Source: Spirometra erinaceieuropaei
Taxonomy: Eukaryota; Platyhelminthes; Cestoda; Diphyllobothriidea; Diphyllobothriidae
Length of the DNA stretch: 64,000 nt
Assembly (NCBI GenBank): GCA_902702965.1
Contig: CACRXP010000002.1
Location: 4,895,531-4,959,530 of the forward strand
Direction: 5' to 3'
Shown here: positions 13,171-23,459 of the stretch, piece after piece
Layout of the letters: each line of letters starts with the position of its first letter
Position numbering within the stretch: the stretch's first letter is position 1
Notes under the pieces: model-generated
Told to the model about the DNA's origin: nothing
What the model saw: the letters and a program-made list of their open reading frames with translations, nothing else
Databases searched by the model: none
Position numbers and translations under genes: made by a program

Positions 13171-13426
13171 ATGACAACATTTGCTTGCCGTTCATAAAGT
13201 CTCTGGCTTCGCCACTCATAAGAAATCTGGAACTTTTCCCTGCAGTTCCGGAAAATTTGGCGCAGATATTCATTTTTGGGCCCAGGAACCACAAGAAACC
13301 GTCGGGTTTTCAAAAAACTCTAGGTTATTACTATCCACCGACCCACAGACGAACGGGATTTTCAGACGACCGGAAGGTTTTAGTCTGAAGACGCTAGTTG
13401 AACTCGTACAGCAATGACAACATTTG
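13171..13426. mobile_element. 230-bp insertion with exact 13-bp target duplication
   Basis: ATGACAACATTTG occurs at 13171-13183 and again, identical, at 13414-13426. The 230 bp between them (13184-13413) is less AT-rich than its surroundings. A 13-bp exact duplication is in the size range of LINE-mediated retroposition. I find no tRNA A/B boxes, no poly(A) tail and no match to the other repeats in the window. Two short overlapping open frames inside it have no recognisable domain. It may be a SINE, a 5'-truncated LINE or a retroposed transcript. Confidence 0.6.
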
Positions 13427-13559
13427 TAGAGCAGCTGCCAAGAACGTAGAAGACACCGAGCATACAAAGAATAAAAAACATTTAAAAGTCGCAGAGGCTT
13501 TTCCGATCTCTCTTATTTGTTTCTAAGGTGCCATTACGATCAAGGTAACTTTTTAGCAT

Positions 13560-14410
13560 AAAGTTCCTATCTGACGATGTCCATCGAGTGCTCTACAGCA
13601 AGGTGGAAGCAGACACGGTGACTTGCAATGGTAGGGGGCGCTCACCGATCGTTCCTACGGAACTCACTCGTTCCGTTGTGCCTTATAGGCACTCCATCGA
13701 ACCCAACCAACAGCCGCACAGCGGCGCATGAGATAGACAGAATGGGATTACCGACAAAGACAAGGGAGACTGGAATGGCCATTTCTGGCATATTAACCGT
13801 CGTCAGCCAGCCATACCCAAGCCCGAAGTCGCGGCCTGGTGGTTTAGAAGTCCACGCCTCTACCCAGCGGGCCACGAGTCCGTTGTCCTCTCCGTTGCCC
13901 CCTGCCATTGTATATTCCCGATCGAAAACCGACAGGGCAACGGGCTCGTGGCCCGGTGGGTAGAGGCGTGGACTTCTAAATCAACAGGTCGCGAGTTCGA
14001 GGCTCGGGTGTTCCACACTTCAGGCTTGGGTATGGCTGGCTGACGACGGCAAATAAGCCAGAAATGGCCATTCCAGTCTCCCTTGTCTTTGTCGGGAATG
14101 CCATTCTACGGTGACTTGCGCGAGAATTGGTTTGCAGTGTGTGTGGACTTGCGCTGTACCTACCATACTCTCTCCACCTTCTCACCTGAGACCGGTGTCA
14201 AAATATAGTCATGAAGACTGAAACTGAGAGTAAGCGCAGGCGACTGTCACGGCCGGACACTCATTTAGTCGTACCATCACACCCTCACGTCCACAAAACA
14301 CACTTGGTCAAGATGTTAGCCAACAACAAAAGCATTACAACGGGTCAAAAAGACGACGATAATGACTGAACAACCGTGCTCAGGACCTATATACCCGGCG
14401 GGGGTGCTAG
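13560..14410 (+). repeat. Dispersed repeat family A, split by a SINE dimer
   Basis: The family A sequence begins around 13,590 (GCTCTACAGCAAGGTGG, then CAGACACGGTGACTTGC), is interrupted at 13,627, and resumes at 14,108 with ACGGTGACTTGCGCG. It continues through the CTCTCTCCACC, CACGGCCGGAC and GTCAAGATGTTAGCCAACAAC blocks to about 14,410. The same order is seen near 32,548-32,900. No coding frame is visible. A MITE half begins immediately after it at 14,413. Confidence 0.6.
13628..14107. mobile_element. Inverted-dimer tRNA-Arg-like SINE with 12-bp TSD
   Basis: In order, the unit has: a leader (GGGGGCGCTCACCGATCG); a novel segment of about 70 bp; an inverted SINE copy on the minus strand (about 13,737-13,884, tRNA-like head at its right end); a spacer of about 50 bp; and a second SINE copy on the plus strand (about 13,935-14,107). 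Both heads carry GGACTTCTAAA at the anticodon arm. The plus head has TTCGAGGCTCG as B-box; the minus head has a diverged form. The whole 480-bp unit is flanked by the exact duplication ACGGTGACTTGC at 13616-13627 and 14108-14119, so it inserted as one piece into family A. Confidence 0.75.
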
Positions 14411-14412
14411 TA

Positions 14413-15045
14413 CAGTAGGAGAGCTAACTCATGAAATCTCAACAGAAATTCCGAAATGCGTTTTCGTTTCAAAAAGATTTAATAAGGAGGGCTGTAAAAA
14501 CCGATCATCGTACAGCATAATAATTCAGTTACCACCTGACGCCGGCTTTTGACCAAACGTGTTTCCGGCTGCGTCTAAAAACCATACTCCGTAAGGAATG
14601 ACTATTTACTTAGCATGCATTTTTTCATTGATTTTCGATTTCCTTAAAGATGGATTTATATTTCCTAGAAAGCATGCATAAAAATATTAATTCCTTTGCT
14701 CATTCAGTAGAGAATACGTCTTTTCCGATTTTACACTCGAAAAATGGTATAATGTTGTTTTATAAAACTTTTAAAATTCCCGAATAATTTTGAACGCAAC
14801 CTACCGCTACACTTGCATTTAGGGTTCCCAATCTACAAGCCGTATTATTTTCGCTTACGGATAAACACACATCCCTCTGCGATATCAAGAGGAGACTATA
14901 TGGGTTTCATAAAACAATGCAGTAGGTTTGAGCCACATTGCTAACTTTTCCAGCCACGTTGATAAATGTAGGGACATGACGGTGAACATTTTGGCCCTTA
15001 TACAATTTCAAGTTAATAAGAACAAAACCACAGTATGTTTCCGTA
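14413..15045. mobile_element. MITE copy 3, left half only
   Basis: It starts TA|CAGTAGGAGAGCTAACTC, a good match to the terminal repeat of the CAGTAGGTGGGC subfamily. It then carries the family left arm (GAAATTCCGAAATGCG, CCGATCATCGTACAGCATA, GCATGCATTTTTTCATTG) and the interior CATTTAGGGTTCCCAA block. The right arm is not found downstream, so the copy is truncated at about 15,045. Confidence 0.7.
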
Positions 15046-17161
15046 TAAGGCAGCCGGAATTGTTATCGCCCTGTATGTCAGATTTTCTGCCTTGAAATAT
15101 TATGTAACAGTTTTAAGGGGAGTAGACACAGTTTTGCAAGCGTGACTAGCACAAAGGAGATCCATGTTTTTATAAAATAAAATTTTGACAAACCATATAT
15201 GACAAAAGCGATTTTATCACTGAAATGTTTGATAGCGTTTCATATTCAAGCTCCTTGGTAGCCAAAAGACAATGTTATTCAGGGAACTACTCACTTGTGT
15301 TTTTCTTGAAATACAGCAAGTAGACCTAACGTGTCAATATATTAGTGAGACTGACGAGGCAGCCTGACAAGTTATACGTCAACATATTTCGCCCTTTGAC
15401 GAATAAAAAGAAAACATGTGGTAGCTTCAAGTCCATGAAGGCCTCTGAAAAAGCTAAGTTATTTTAATAAAAAGACGTGGTTTTTTCAATTAGCTACATA
15501 GCCATACCTATGTAAATCAAATGAATTCTTTTAAGTCTTCTTTACTGGCTGAAATATAAGGCTTGTCTTTTATTTTGCCACCTAGGTGTCGGGGATCGCA
15601 ACTTTAACCAAAGGTCACATCTGAAAATCCTAACTGATATCATTCCAAAAACTCCATGCCTCTTCCTATACATAGGATACATAATTATTTAGAAATACGA
15701 CTTACATCTCGGGTGAGTTGTGCAGACCACAAAGATTTACCTAAATTCCGAAACACAGATCTATTCAGGAGGGGTGCACCAGCATTAAAACGTAATAAAC
15801 ACCCTATTCGATACGGAGTAGTAAATAAATACCTTTAGAGATACTTACGCAAATCGGATTCATTTCATTGGAGTGCGCAGTTAGCGCACATACTTCTTAT
15901 TGATTTTTGTGACAAAAAATCACCTCTTGGAATTTCGGACCTTCGTCAAATTAAACGAACGCGTGTAATCCTGTTTACTGATTCAAACTAGATGTGATTC
16001 TATTAATGTAGGCTGTGACCAAAGCATTAAATTAAGCCTAGAAGTTAGTTGGAGATTAAATGACACAGAAATCACGTATTTGTTCGTAAAACACTTAAAG
16101 CGCTCTTGCTCATCGCAAATAATTGACGAAAAAACGGCCTTTCGAAAGACTGACCAAACAATAAAATGTTTGTCCATATTCAAAAATATATTTTTATATA
16201 TAAACTCTTGAAATAAATTGAAAACTACCTAACATTTTCGTTGCAAGGTTTAAAAAAGGCCAAGTTCTTCAGGTATCTCTGATATTGTTCAAACGCAAGT
16301 TATCACTTAGACAGATCTAGAATATCTTAGATTTACAATAAATATTAAACAATGTTGTTTATTCACTTTTCTAAAACCTACTATTTTGAATAAATTTTTA
16401 AACTTCTGCCATTGAAATTATGTTTGCGTAACTTACGGGCTTTACGTTCAAACAAAGTTTGGCGGTGTTTGGTGCGTCAGTTGCTATTACAGTAAGAAGA
16501 CAGTGATTACTTGGAAACGTCTTTAAGCAGCTGCTTATAAAAGCAATATCGACATTCTATTTTTATTCGAGAAGAGCGTTTAGAAATTGCAAACTTGGCA
16601 TTACCGATGTCACCAAACTTTTCGTTCATATGTGAAGCATGCAATAAGAAATAGCAATAGGAGAGTACAAAGTGTTGCTGGTCCATCATGCCTATGAGAT
16701 TTTATCTGGCACTTTTAAGAACGTCAGTTATCATTGAGAAAATTGCTCCTTCCTCATATCTTTCAACTCTCGTGTAAATGTGACGATGTTTTATGGTAGA
16801 CTATAGTTTCCTCTGTTCCGGTAGGGGTGGAACTGGCCCAGGGTCCCAGTTTTCTCTCACCCTTCCGGACACGCATCAAGTGGTGTGAAGGACAGCACGG
16901 TGCCTTAAAGGATAAGGTCGGTCAATAAAGTAAGTTATATATAAGCACCAAGTTGGCAGCGCTTAGGTTAATTAATATACTTTGAAGGATTCTGTGGACA
17001 CGAAGGGATGGCTCTAGGCCTCACAGGAGTTGAAACAGCAGCTTAATACTTGAGGAAAAGATTTAACAAACACCTAACGGTGCTTGTGCTGCCAAAATTT
17101 AATTTTTTAACAACATGGCAATGCATTTGTGCAGTTATAATCGGGCGACGGACAGACTATC
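15046..17161. other. Unannotated AT-rich stretch
   Basis: No gene or classified repeat recognised. Confidence 0.45.
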
Positions 17162-17339
17162 GAAATTTGCCCCTGGTTTGCCTAAGTGAGTGTGGACATA
17201 TTAAAGCAATGTGCACTTTTCAATAATTTTACATGTTACATTCTTGGGCTGAAATTTGCCCTTGGTTTCCAGACTGAGTGTGGGCATATTGGAGTAATGT
17301 ACACTTTTCAATAATCTTACACGTTACATTCTCGGGCTG
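17162..17339. repeat. 89-bp tandem duplication
   Basis: Two adjacent units, 17162-17250 and 17251-17339, both start GAAATTTGCCC and end in a CGGGCT- or TGGGCT-type sequence. They share the GAGTGTGG(G/A)CATATT and CACTTTTCAATAAT blocks. They differ at scattered positions, so the duplication is not recent. No coding frame spans it. Confidence 0.85.
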
Positions 17340-18641
17340 ATAATATGAACTGGACTTTTCCCAGATAGTCACTGCGTTACTAAAAATAGAGGCTAAATCA
17401 ATGAAGTTGTATTTCTAATGTCTAAGACAATGGTTCACTGGGCATCTTTCTTCCCGGCCAATGTGTATTTTTGGGTAATGAGGTGCATTGCGGCATTGGC
17501 AACTTGTCTTACAAAATCACTTGACCGGAGAATTAATGGCACCATGAATATTTATTATTTCACGCAAAAGGATGTTCGTCATACATATTCTCATATTTCT
17601 CGTTTTGTTGAGGTACTAGAGACTCAAAAGGCAGTGATTTTAAAAAGCTGCTTGCATTCATGAGGGTTTTGATCAATATTTTAAACTTACCTGAGTTTAA
17701 ACATGAACCGTACAAGTACTTGTGTCCTAATCAATGTTTTGTTCAAGGCTTCGATTGCATGGTTATTTAATTAAGGAAATAATATTTTGGCTATGTATAA
17801 CTTTTTATGAATTTCCACTTTATCCCACTGTCCAAATATTTCAATTCAGTGTTTTTCTTCAAGAGCAAAAGTAACCCATGTTTCCTCCCATGCCGCTATT
17901 TTTGTGTTTTCACGTATCCAAAATTCCATTAGCAGCAACAGGAGTCGCTTACACCGCAGATATTTTAACGAGAAAGCACTATTAAGGAGGAGGTGGAGGA
18001 GGAGAAGAAGAAGAATGGGAACGTAAGGACGATGTCTAAAACTCAGCACTACAAGAGTTTTGCCTTTATTTAGACTTGGACAAAATTTAAAATTTTAATT
18101 GCCTTTCTGCTTTTAGAGCCACACAGTGAAATTTTTTACTAACTCTTGTAGGTCAGTATATTTTAAGAGTAATAGGCAATGCCTTTGAGAACCCTATAAT
18201 AGTAGACAACGAGGCTGCGTCACTCGGCTTCCCACCACGTCTTCATTACCGGAGTAAAAGAGCAGGCTGTCATAGAAACCTCCATAGAGCAATCCCGAAT
18301 AAATGTACGCCAGATGAATTGGGTGTCAGTTGAATTTGTTTTAACGTTGCAAAATGAGAATCATTACACCTGACGCTCTACTGCGAGAGACGGGGTGATC
18401 ATAAGACTATCTGAGAAGGGCAATTAAACTGCTTGTCTTTCGGCAAACTGTATTCTTAGACGAGTACACTGAACTCACCAACAACCCGGGCTAGGAGGCA
18501 CCTCTCCATGTGACCTCCTTGGTAAAATAAGGCACATGAGATCAGAGCAGCGAAACACTTAAGTGAAAATCCAGCATTGTTGTGTGGCTGGCCATGTGTG
18601 TGTGACATGCGTAGACGAAACACTGTTAACTATACCAATTA
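17340..18641. other. Unannotated stretch with a short GGA/GAA microsatellite
   Basis: A purine tract of GGAGGA and GAAGAA triplets lies at about 17,985-18,016. It produces a leucine-rich frame on the minus strand that looks like a signal peptide but is a by-product of the repeat. Nothing else recognised. Confidence 0.45.
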
Positions 18642-19630
18642 CAGTAGGCGGGCTAAATCATGAAATAACAACCGAAATCTCTAAATGCGTTCTCGTTTTG
18701 AAAAGCATGATTAAGTAGGGTTGTAAAACTGATCATTATGCAGCATAGTTCTATAATGATCCAGTTACCTCAGGGTGTCTTCTTTCGAACGAACTTATTT
18801 CCGACTGCAATCATAAACTACACTCTGCAAAAAATGACTACCTAAGTAGCAAGCAATTTTCTCATTGATTTTCGATGCCCTTGAAAATTCAATTATATTT
18901 CATGGAAAATATGCATAAAACTATTCATTATTTTACTTATTCGGTAGGAAATCACGTTTATTTCCAATTGTTTACTGGAAAAAAGAGTACAATTCGATTT
19001 TTAAAGAACGTTTCTACTTTCCTAAGAATTATGAATCCGACCTGCTGTTATAGTTGCATTCGGGGTTTCACAACTACAAGCCCTATATTTTCCGTGTACG
19101 GGAAACCATATATTTCTCTACGGTATCAAGAGGAGACCATATTAAGTTCATAAAATTAGGCGCGGGATTTGAGCAGTATTGTTAACTTAACAAGCCACAT
19201 TGGCAAATGGGGATATATGACGTTATTTGAACGGCCATTTCACGGTATTATAAAATCTTACAATTAAAAACATTTTGAAACCAAATTATACTTCTCTTTC
19301 GAGTATAAATGTTAAATAAGACCTAATTTTCTACCAAATAAAAGAGACTAAATAACTTTATGTATTTTTTCATAAAATATGATTAAATTTTAAGGGCATT
19401 GAGATTAATGAGAAAATTACATGCTACTTACGTAGCCTCTTTCGCGCAGTATAATTGCTGTGTGCAGTCGAAAATAAGTTCATTCGAAAGAAAGCACGCT
19501 GAGGTCACTGCATCCTTACAGAATCATGCTGGACGATGATTAATTTTACAATCATACTTAGTTAATCTTTTCAAAACGAGAACGCATTTCGAAATTTCGG
19601 CCGACATTTTATGATTTGGCCCACCTAGTG
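18642..19630. mobile_element. MITE copy 4, full length (989 bp)
   Basis: The left tip is TA|CAGTAGGCGGGCTAAATC. The right tip, read in reverse complement, is TA|CACTAGGTGGGCCAAATC. Both are followed by matching arms: the GAAATCTCTAAATGCG versus GAAATTTCGAAATGCG block, then the block containing TGATCATTATGCAGCAT and its mirror. The arms are about 280 bp and the TA duplication is intact on both sides. The interior of about 400 bp has no transposase-like frame. It is a non-autonomous element of the TA-targeting IS630/Tc1/mariner type. Confidence 0.85.
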
Positions 19631-21583
19631 TACTGTGCTTATTACCAGCACCATCTGTTTGACGAGCTCAAACAACCGACCGGCGAGCGGGAGAGGGACT
19701 AGAGAAGGTGGTCGCCCCTGACTACTCCATCCCCACGACACTTCAAGGCATTCCTTCCTATAACACATCTGACGCGTTTGCATTTTCATGTGCTAACCGT
19801 CGAAGCTTGAAAGCGTGGCAAATGCCGGTACAATCCAGGCCTCGCAATTAGCCCTGTGGATATGCGTGGGGTATTTGGCTAGTTTACAGTGAGACAGGCT
19901 CCGTAGCCCTGGGGCACTTTCACACCTGCAAGATCCAAACCAAACACCGTTTCTTGTGCAAATTCGGCCTGCTACATGATGGCCAGGTCAAGTCTTGTCC
20001 GCGCGGATGGGTTGCCTCGAGTTTTTAATCACCTGCCTCCTTTATGCATATCAGATGACTGACCGGGTCGAACAGAGGACTGGTGTGTTGTCGAGGGCTG
20101 ACACCTCACCATAAACGGTTGGACACGTCCTAAAACTGTTTTTGAGCTGTAGCCTTCGGGACTGCCAACTGAATGGGTATCTATATTTTCCTCTCAGGAG
20201 GAAGAAACAAGCTGTAGTGCCCTTCACGGCACTATCACACAAGTGGAATTCGAATAGCTTCTCTATTACTACGAAAGCCTAAACCATTGTGCGTGAGCCA
20301 GGTGTGTGTTGCACGTGTGAACAAGCTTTTTGGATCCTACTTCCGGCCTACTTGATCCGATCTTGATATCGACTTCCGGTGAATGGTCGAGGAAAGGGTG
20401 TGGTAGATGCGGCGCAAGTTCTTTATTACTACGGACCAATTCAAGCGCAAGTCACGGTCCCTGGGTCTACGCATCTGCAAGGAAAATGTTTACATCCTCG
20501 TTTTCCTTCGTTTAGACAGCTCGTCCGATTTGCAACAGAGTTAGAACCCAAACGGAAACTACATAGACAGTTTCGTCGCCACTGATGTCATCAAAACTTT
20601 AACTGAATTTGGTGTTCTCCAAGTCTCCTCGAATCACGTCAATCGCAAAATTCGTCAGATGACAAAGATACTTTTCTTGTTTCAAAAGCGGAACCTTGTT
20701 GCTCCACGCACCTTCCACATCGATCGCTCGTCACTCCTTAAACTGGATGAATGTCTCATGAGCCATTACACCCTGATACGCTATTTATGACACCTCTCAG
20801 TTTCCTTACTTCATTGGTAATAGGAACCGCCAATAGACAGGCGTTTAGATGCTTTTCCTACCTTATGTGGCTTAGATATTATCAGTTATTATCAGACTGC
20901 GAATGGCAGGCTGACACATTTAAAATTTGCCCAGTTTATCTGCAGAACTGGCGGCTGAAATTAGGTCAGTGCGCTAAGGGCAAGATAATTCGACGAGAGT
21001 CTCCGCTAGCTGCCGCAACCTTAACCAGGAAAAAATATTCCTATATTTTATTAGAATAAATGGATCTATGATTCAAGTTCGATTGGCGTATCAACACAGC
21101 CAAACACTTTCGGACAATATTTTTTTGCAAGACCGTTCACGGAATAAAAATGGAAATGCCTGATTAGAAAATAAGCTCTGCGAAATAGTAGACTTAAGGC
21201 CACACTACGACAACATCGCTTGTCTTATAATTGCACTTTAAAAAGAAAATCCAACTATTAATCCGCAGTTGGCCTATGTATAACGCCGTTCTCAAAGGCA
21301 TAACATGCAAAAGTAAGATTTTTGGTCAAATGCTTCGTTTTCAAAAAGGTGCAGTCAAATTCTCAAGCGCAAGTCTGTTCGAGAATAACATAGCAGTCGC
21401 CGCGAGGATAGACCGTCTTTTCCATTTAAGCATGTACAGTTGGATAAGTAGAGCCTCGTCCTTGGGAAAGGCAGAGTCATCGGTCGAATCAGTAAGAAGA
21501 TCAAACTAATTTTGGAATGGCACACATAATTAGAGTCGGGAAACTGCCTTCCGCCTAACGGGCACCACGGATAAAATTGATTC
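19631..21583. other. GC-richer unclassified stretch
   Basis: Base composition is visibly less AT-rich from 19.64 to about 20.58 kb than in the flanks. TTATTACTACG occurs at about 20,260 and again at about 20,420. A hairpin with a perfect 7-bp stem (TAGTGCC/GGCACTA) and a 6-nt loop lies at 20215-20234. It may be a decayed retroelement. Open frames are short and without recognisable domains. Confidence 0.4.
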
Positions 21584-21990
21584 AATGGTAGGGAACGCTC
21601 ACCGATCGTTTTTACGGAACTCACTCGTTCCGATGTGCCTTACAGGCTCTTTCTCGAGCCCAACCAGCAGCCGCACAGCGCCGCATGATACATAGGCAGA
21701 ATGGCATTACCGACACGGACAGAAGAGACTGAAATGGCCATTTCTGGCCCATTACCCGTCGTCAGCCAGTCATACACAACCCTCCTACCATTGTAAACTC
21801 CCGATCGAAAATCGAAAGGGTAACGGGCCCCTGGCCCAGTGGTTATAGGCGCGGACTTCTATCTAACCGGTTGCGAGTTCGAGGCTCGGGTGTTCCACAC
21901 TTCGGGGTTGGGTATCACTGGCTGACGACGGTTAATAAGCCAGAAATGGCCATTCCGGTTTCCCTTGTCTTCGTCGATAATGACATTCTG
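21584..21990. mobile_element. Inverted-dimer tRNA-Arg-like SINE, second copy, partly deleted
   Basis: It has the same architecture as the unit at 13.63 kb: leader (AACGCTCACCGATCG), an inverted SINE body that has lost its tRNA-like head (ending near 21,780 in CAGTCATACACAACCC), the ACCATTGTAAACTCCCGATCG spacer motif, then a plus-strand SINE. The plus head contains GGCCCAGTGGTTATAGG, GGACTTCTATCT and GTTGCGAGTTCGAGGCTCG. A target duplication is not clear. The same leader and spacer at two loci support the dimer being a propagating unit. Confidence 0.7.
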
Positions 21991-22329
21991 AGACCAATTC
22001 AGTTCGAACAGGGTCGATAGCACAAGCGACCAAATTTTGACTAATCAAATAGTTGAAAAGGACCGTAAAAGGAACGAAATCATCTTGAGATCATGCGACC
22101 GGTAGAAACCACCTACGCACCGGTTTGCCCAAAAAATTTTTACTCAAATCCCACGCTCACCGACAAATGCTTAGCCCATCTGATTTCTATGGAAGGACCC
22201 GCAGCATGTCCACTTACCCGTATTTGTGGCGGCTGCAAAGGGAACATCAAACCTGCAACCTCACCAGTGATCGGCAAGGGAGGGAAAAGTTAGCCAATGA
22301 AATCAAACTTCAGTCATCGATTACGGTCA

Positions 22330-23236
22330 TAATGCGAGAGCGGGGACGAATCTAAAGAAATGGAAATCAGTATAAAAAGCAGTGTTTTTCAGCGATGATA
22401 AAAACTTAGAGGCTTCCGAAATGTCAGTAAAAATACACTTTTGTTTATGAGGTGACTTCCCCTGCCCCGTAGTTTTAATAGTAGTGAAAATGCGATTCCC
22501 AGGTGGCATATCAAAAGAAGAGAAGGCGTTCGCCGGGTAGAGTTTACTCGAGGTCTGACGTTTCGAGTAATCGCTTCGTCTACCCATCTTCAGATACTGA
22601 AAAGTCCTGCGCACAGCTCCCCCTGTGTGGCGCACGCTGTTTGATGCGCGCCCCACCAATGCCGCCTGTGTTGCTGCATCGGGCCCGCATGTCACCGTAA
22701 CCTGAGTCGCCCCGCCCTCGTCGGCCGCGGAGATGGTTGACTGTCCCGATTGTCCGTGCCGTAACTGTCCCCCATCAAGACGGCCCGTTAAAACAAATAG
22801 GGGGAGGCAAATAGATGTGGCGGTTAACACAGCAGTCGTTGGTCATCCAGGCTTCTTTTACCTGCCTTGCCTGGTCAATGCCTCGGCACACGATCTCAAC
22901 GATGCCAAGGTTGAAGATGTGTCCCATTTGCGCGGCATGGGTTCCTACCTCCGACTTTGGGTCCAACCTTCGTACGACCAACTTATGCTCGTGTTTTCGC
23001 CTTTGCAGCCATCGGTCGGTTTTCCCAATGCAGATGCACTTCCTACAGCTTCAGTGAATGCGGCAGACAACGGCCGACATCTGCTGCTTAGCGATAGGGT
23101 TTGGCCGCATCATTTGCCGGAGGATTGTTAAGCCAGGTTTGAGGATAACACCTATTTCGTGTGGTGCGAGGTATTTAGCCACGGCTTCGGAGACCCCTTT
23201 CATGTACCCATTGCATGCGTCGCATTGGCGGGCCAC
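22330..23236 (-). pseudogene. Penelope-like element 2: GIY-YIG C-terminal remnant and tail
   Basis: Read on the minus strand from 23,236, the frame starts with a linker typical of Penelope elements (VAKYLAPHEIGVILKP). It reaches an in-frame TGA at 23051-23053, then continues as SCRKCICIGKTDRWLQRRKH, the GIY-YIG core with IGKT..R followed by HEH. Next come VEIVCRGIDQARQVKEAW and NRHI.LPP, the usual C-terminal block of this family. After a frameshift near 22.8 kb the frame goes on as GRLDGGQLRHGQSG to LKMGRRSDYSKRQTSS and fades into the 3' tail. In live elements this domain nicks DNA for target-primed reverse transcription. Only the endonuclease end remains; the reverse transcriptase is absent, and the sequence upstream (above 23.22 kb) is an inverted copy of a Penelope tail. 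Confidence 0.8.
22560..22593 (-). ncRNA. Hammerhead-like core in a Penelope tail (candidate)
   Basis: On the minus strand, CTGAAGA (22587-22593) fits the hammerhead CUGANGA core. It is followed by a segment that can pair GGGTA with TACTC, then GAAAC (22560-22564). Penelope-like elements are known to carry hammerhead ribozymes. One unpaired base after the core and a weak stem make activity doubtful. Confidence 0.3.
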
Positions 23237-23400
23237 GCATCAAACAGGGTGCGCGGTATAAGGAGAGCTTTGCGCATGACTTCTCAGGCTCTAAAAATGG
23301 GTAGACGCAATACCTATTCGACAAGTCAGACCTCTAATAAACCCTTCCGTCGAACGCCTCCACCTCTTAGTTATTTCGACCGGATGGTAAAGGCGAAAAC
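23215..23400 (+). pseudogene. Penelope-like element 3: inverted tail fragment
   Basis: The plus-strand frame reads GHASNRVRG, then LKMGRRNTYSTSQTSNK. This is the homologue of GRASNSVRH...LKMGRRSDYSKRQTSSK in the minus-strand copy next door. It therefore contains only the extreme C-terminus and tail of a Penelope element, placed head-on against element 2. The CTGAAGA core of the neighbouring copy is changed to CTAAAAA, so the ribozyme-like motif is lost here. Confidence 0.7.
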
Positions 23401-23459
23401 ATATAAGGTTCAAAAAATTCCATGTACGCTGCCTTATGCATGCACGTGTATGTAGACAG

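Noticed and set aside
17846..18049. Minus-strand frame that resembles a secreted protein (leucine-rich N-terminus)
   Set aside because: The leucines come from a GGA/GAA microsatellite read in antisense and the start codon is GTG, so the signal-peptide look is an artefact.
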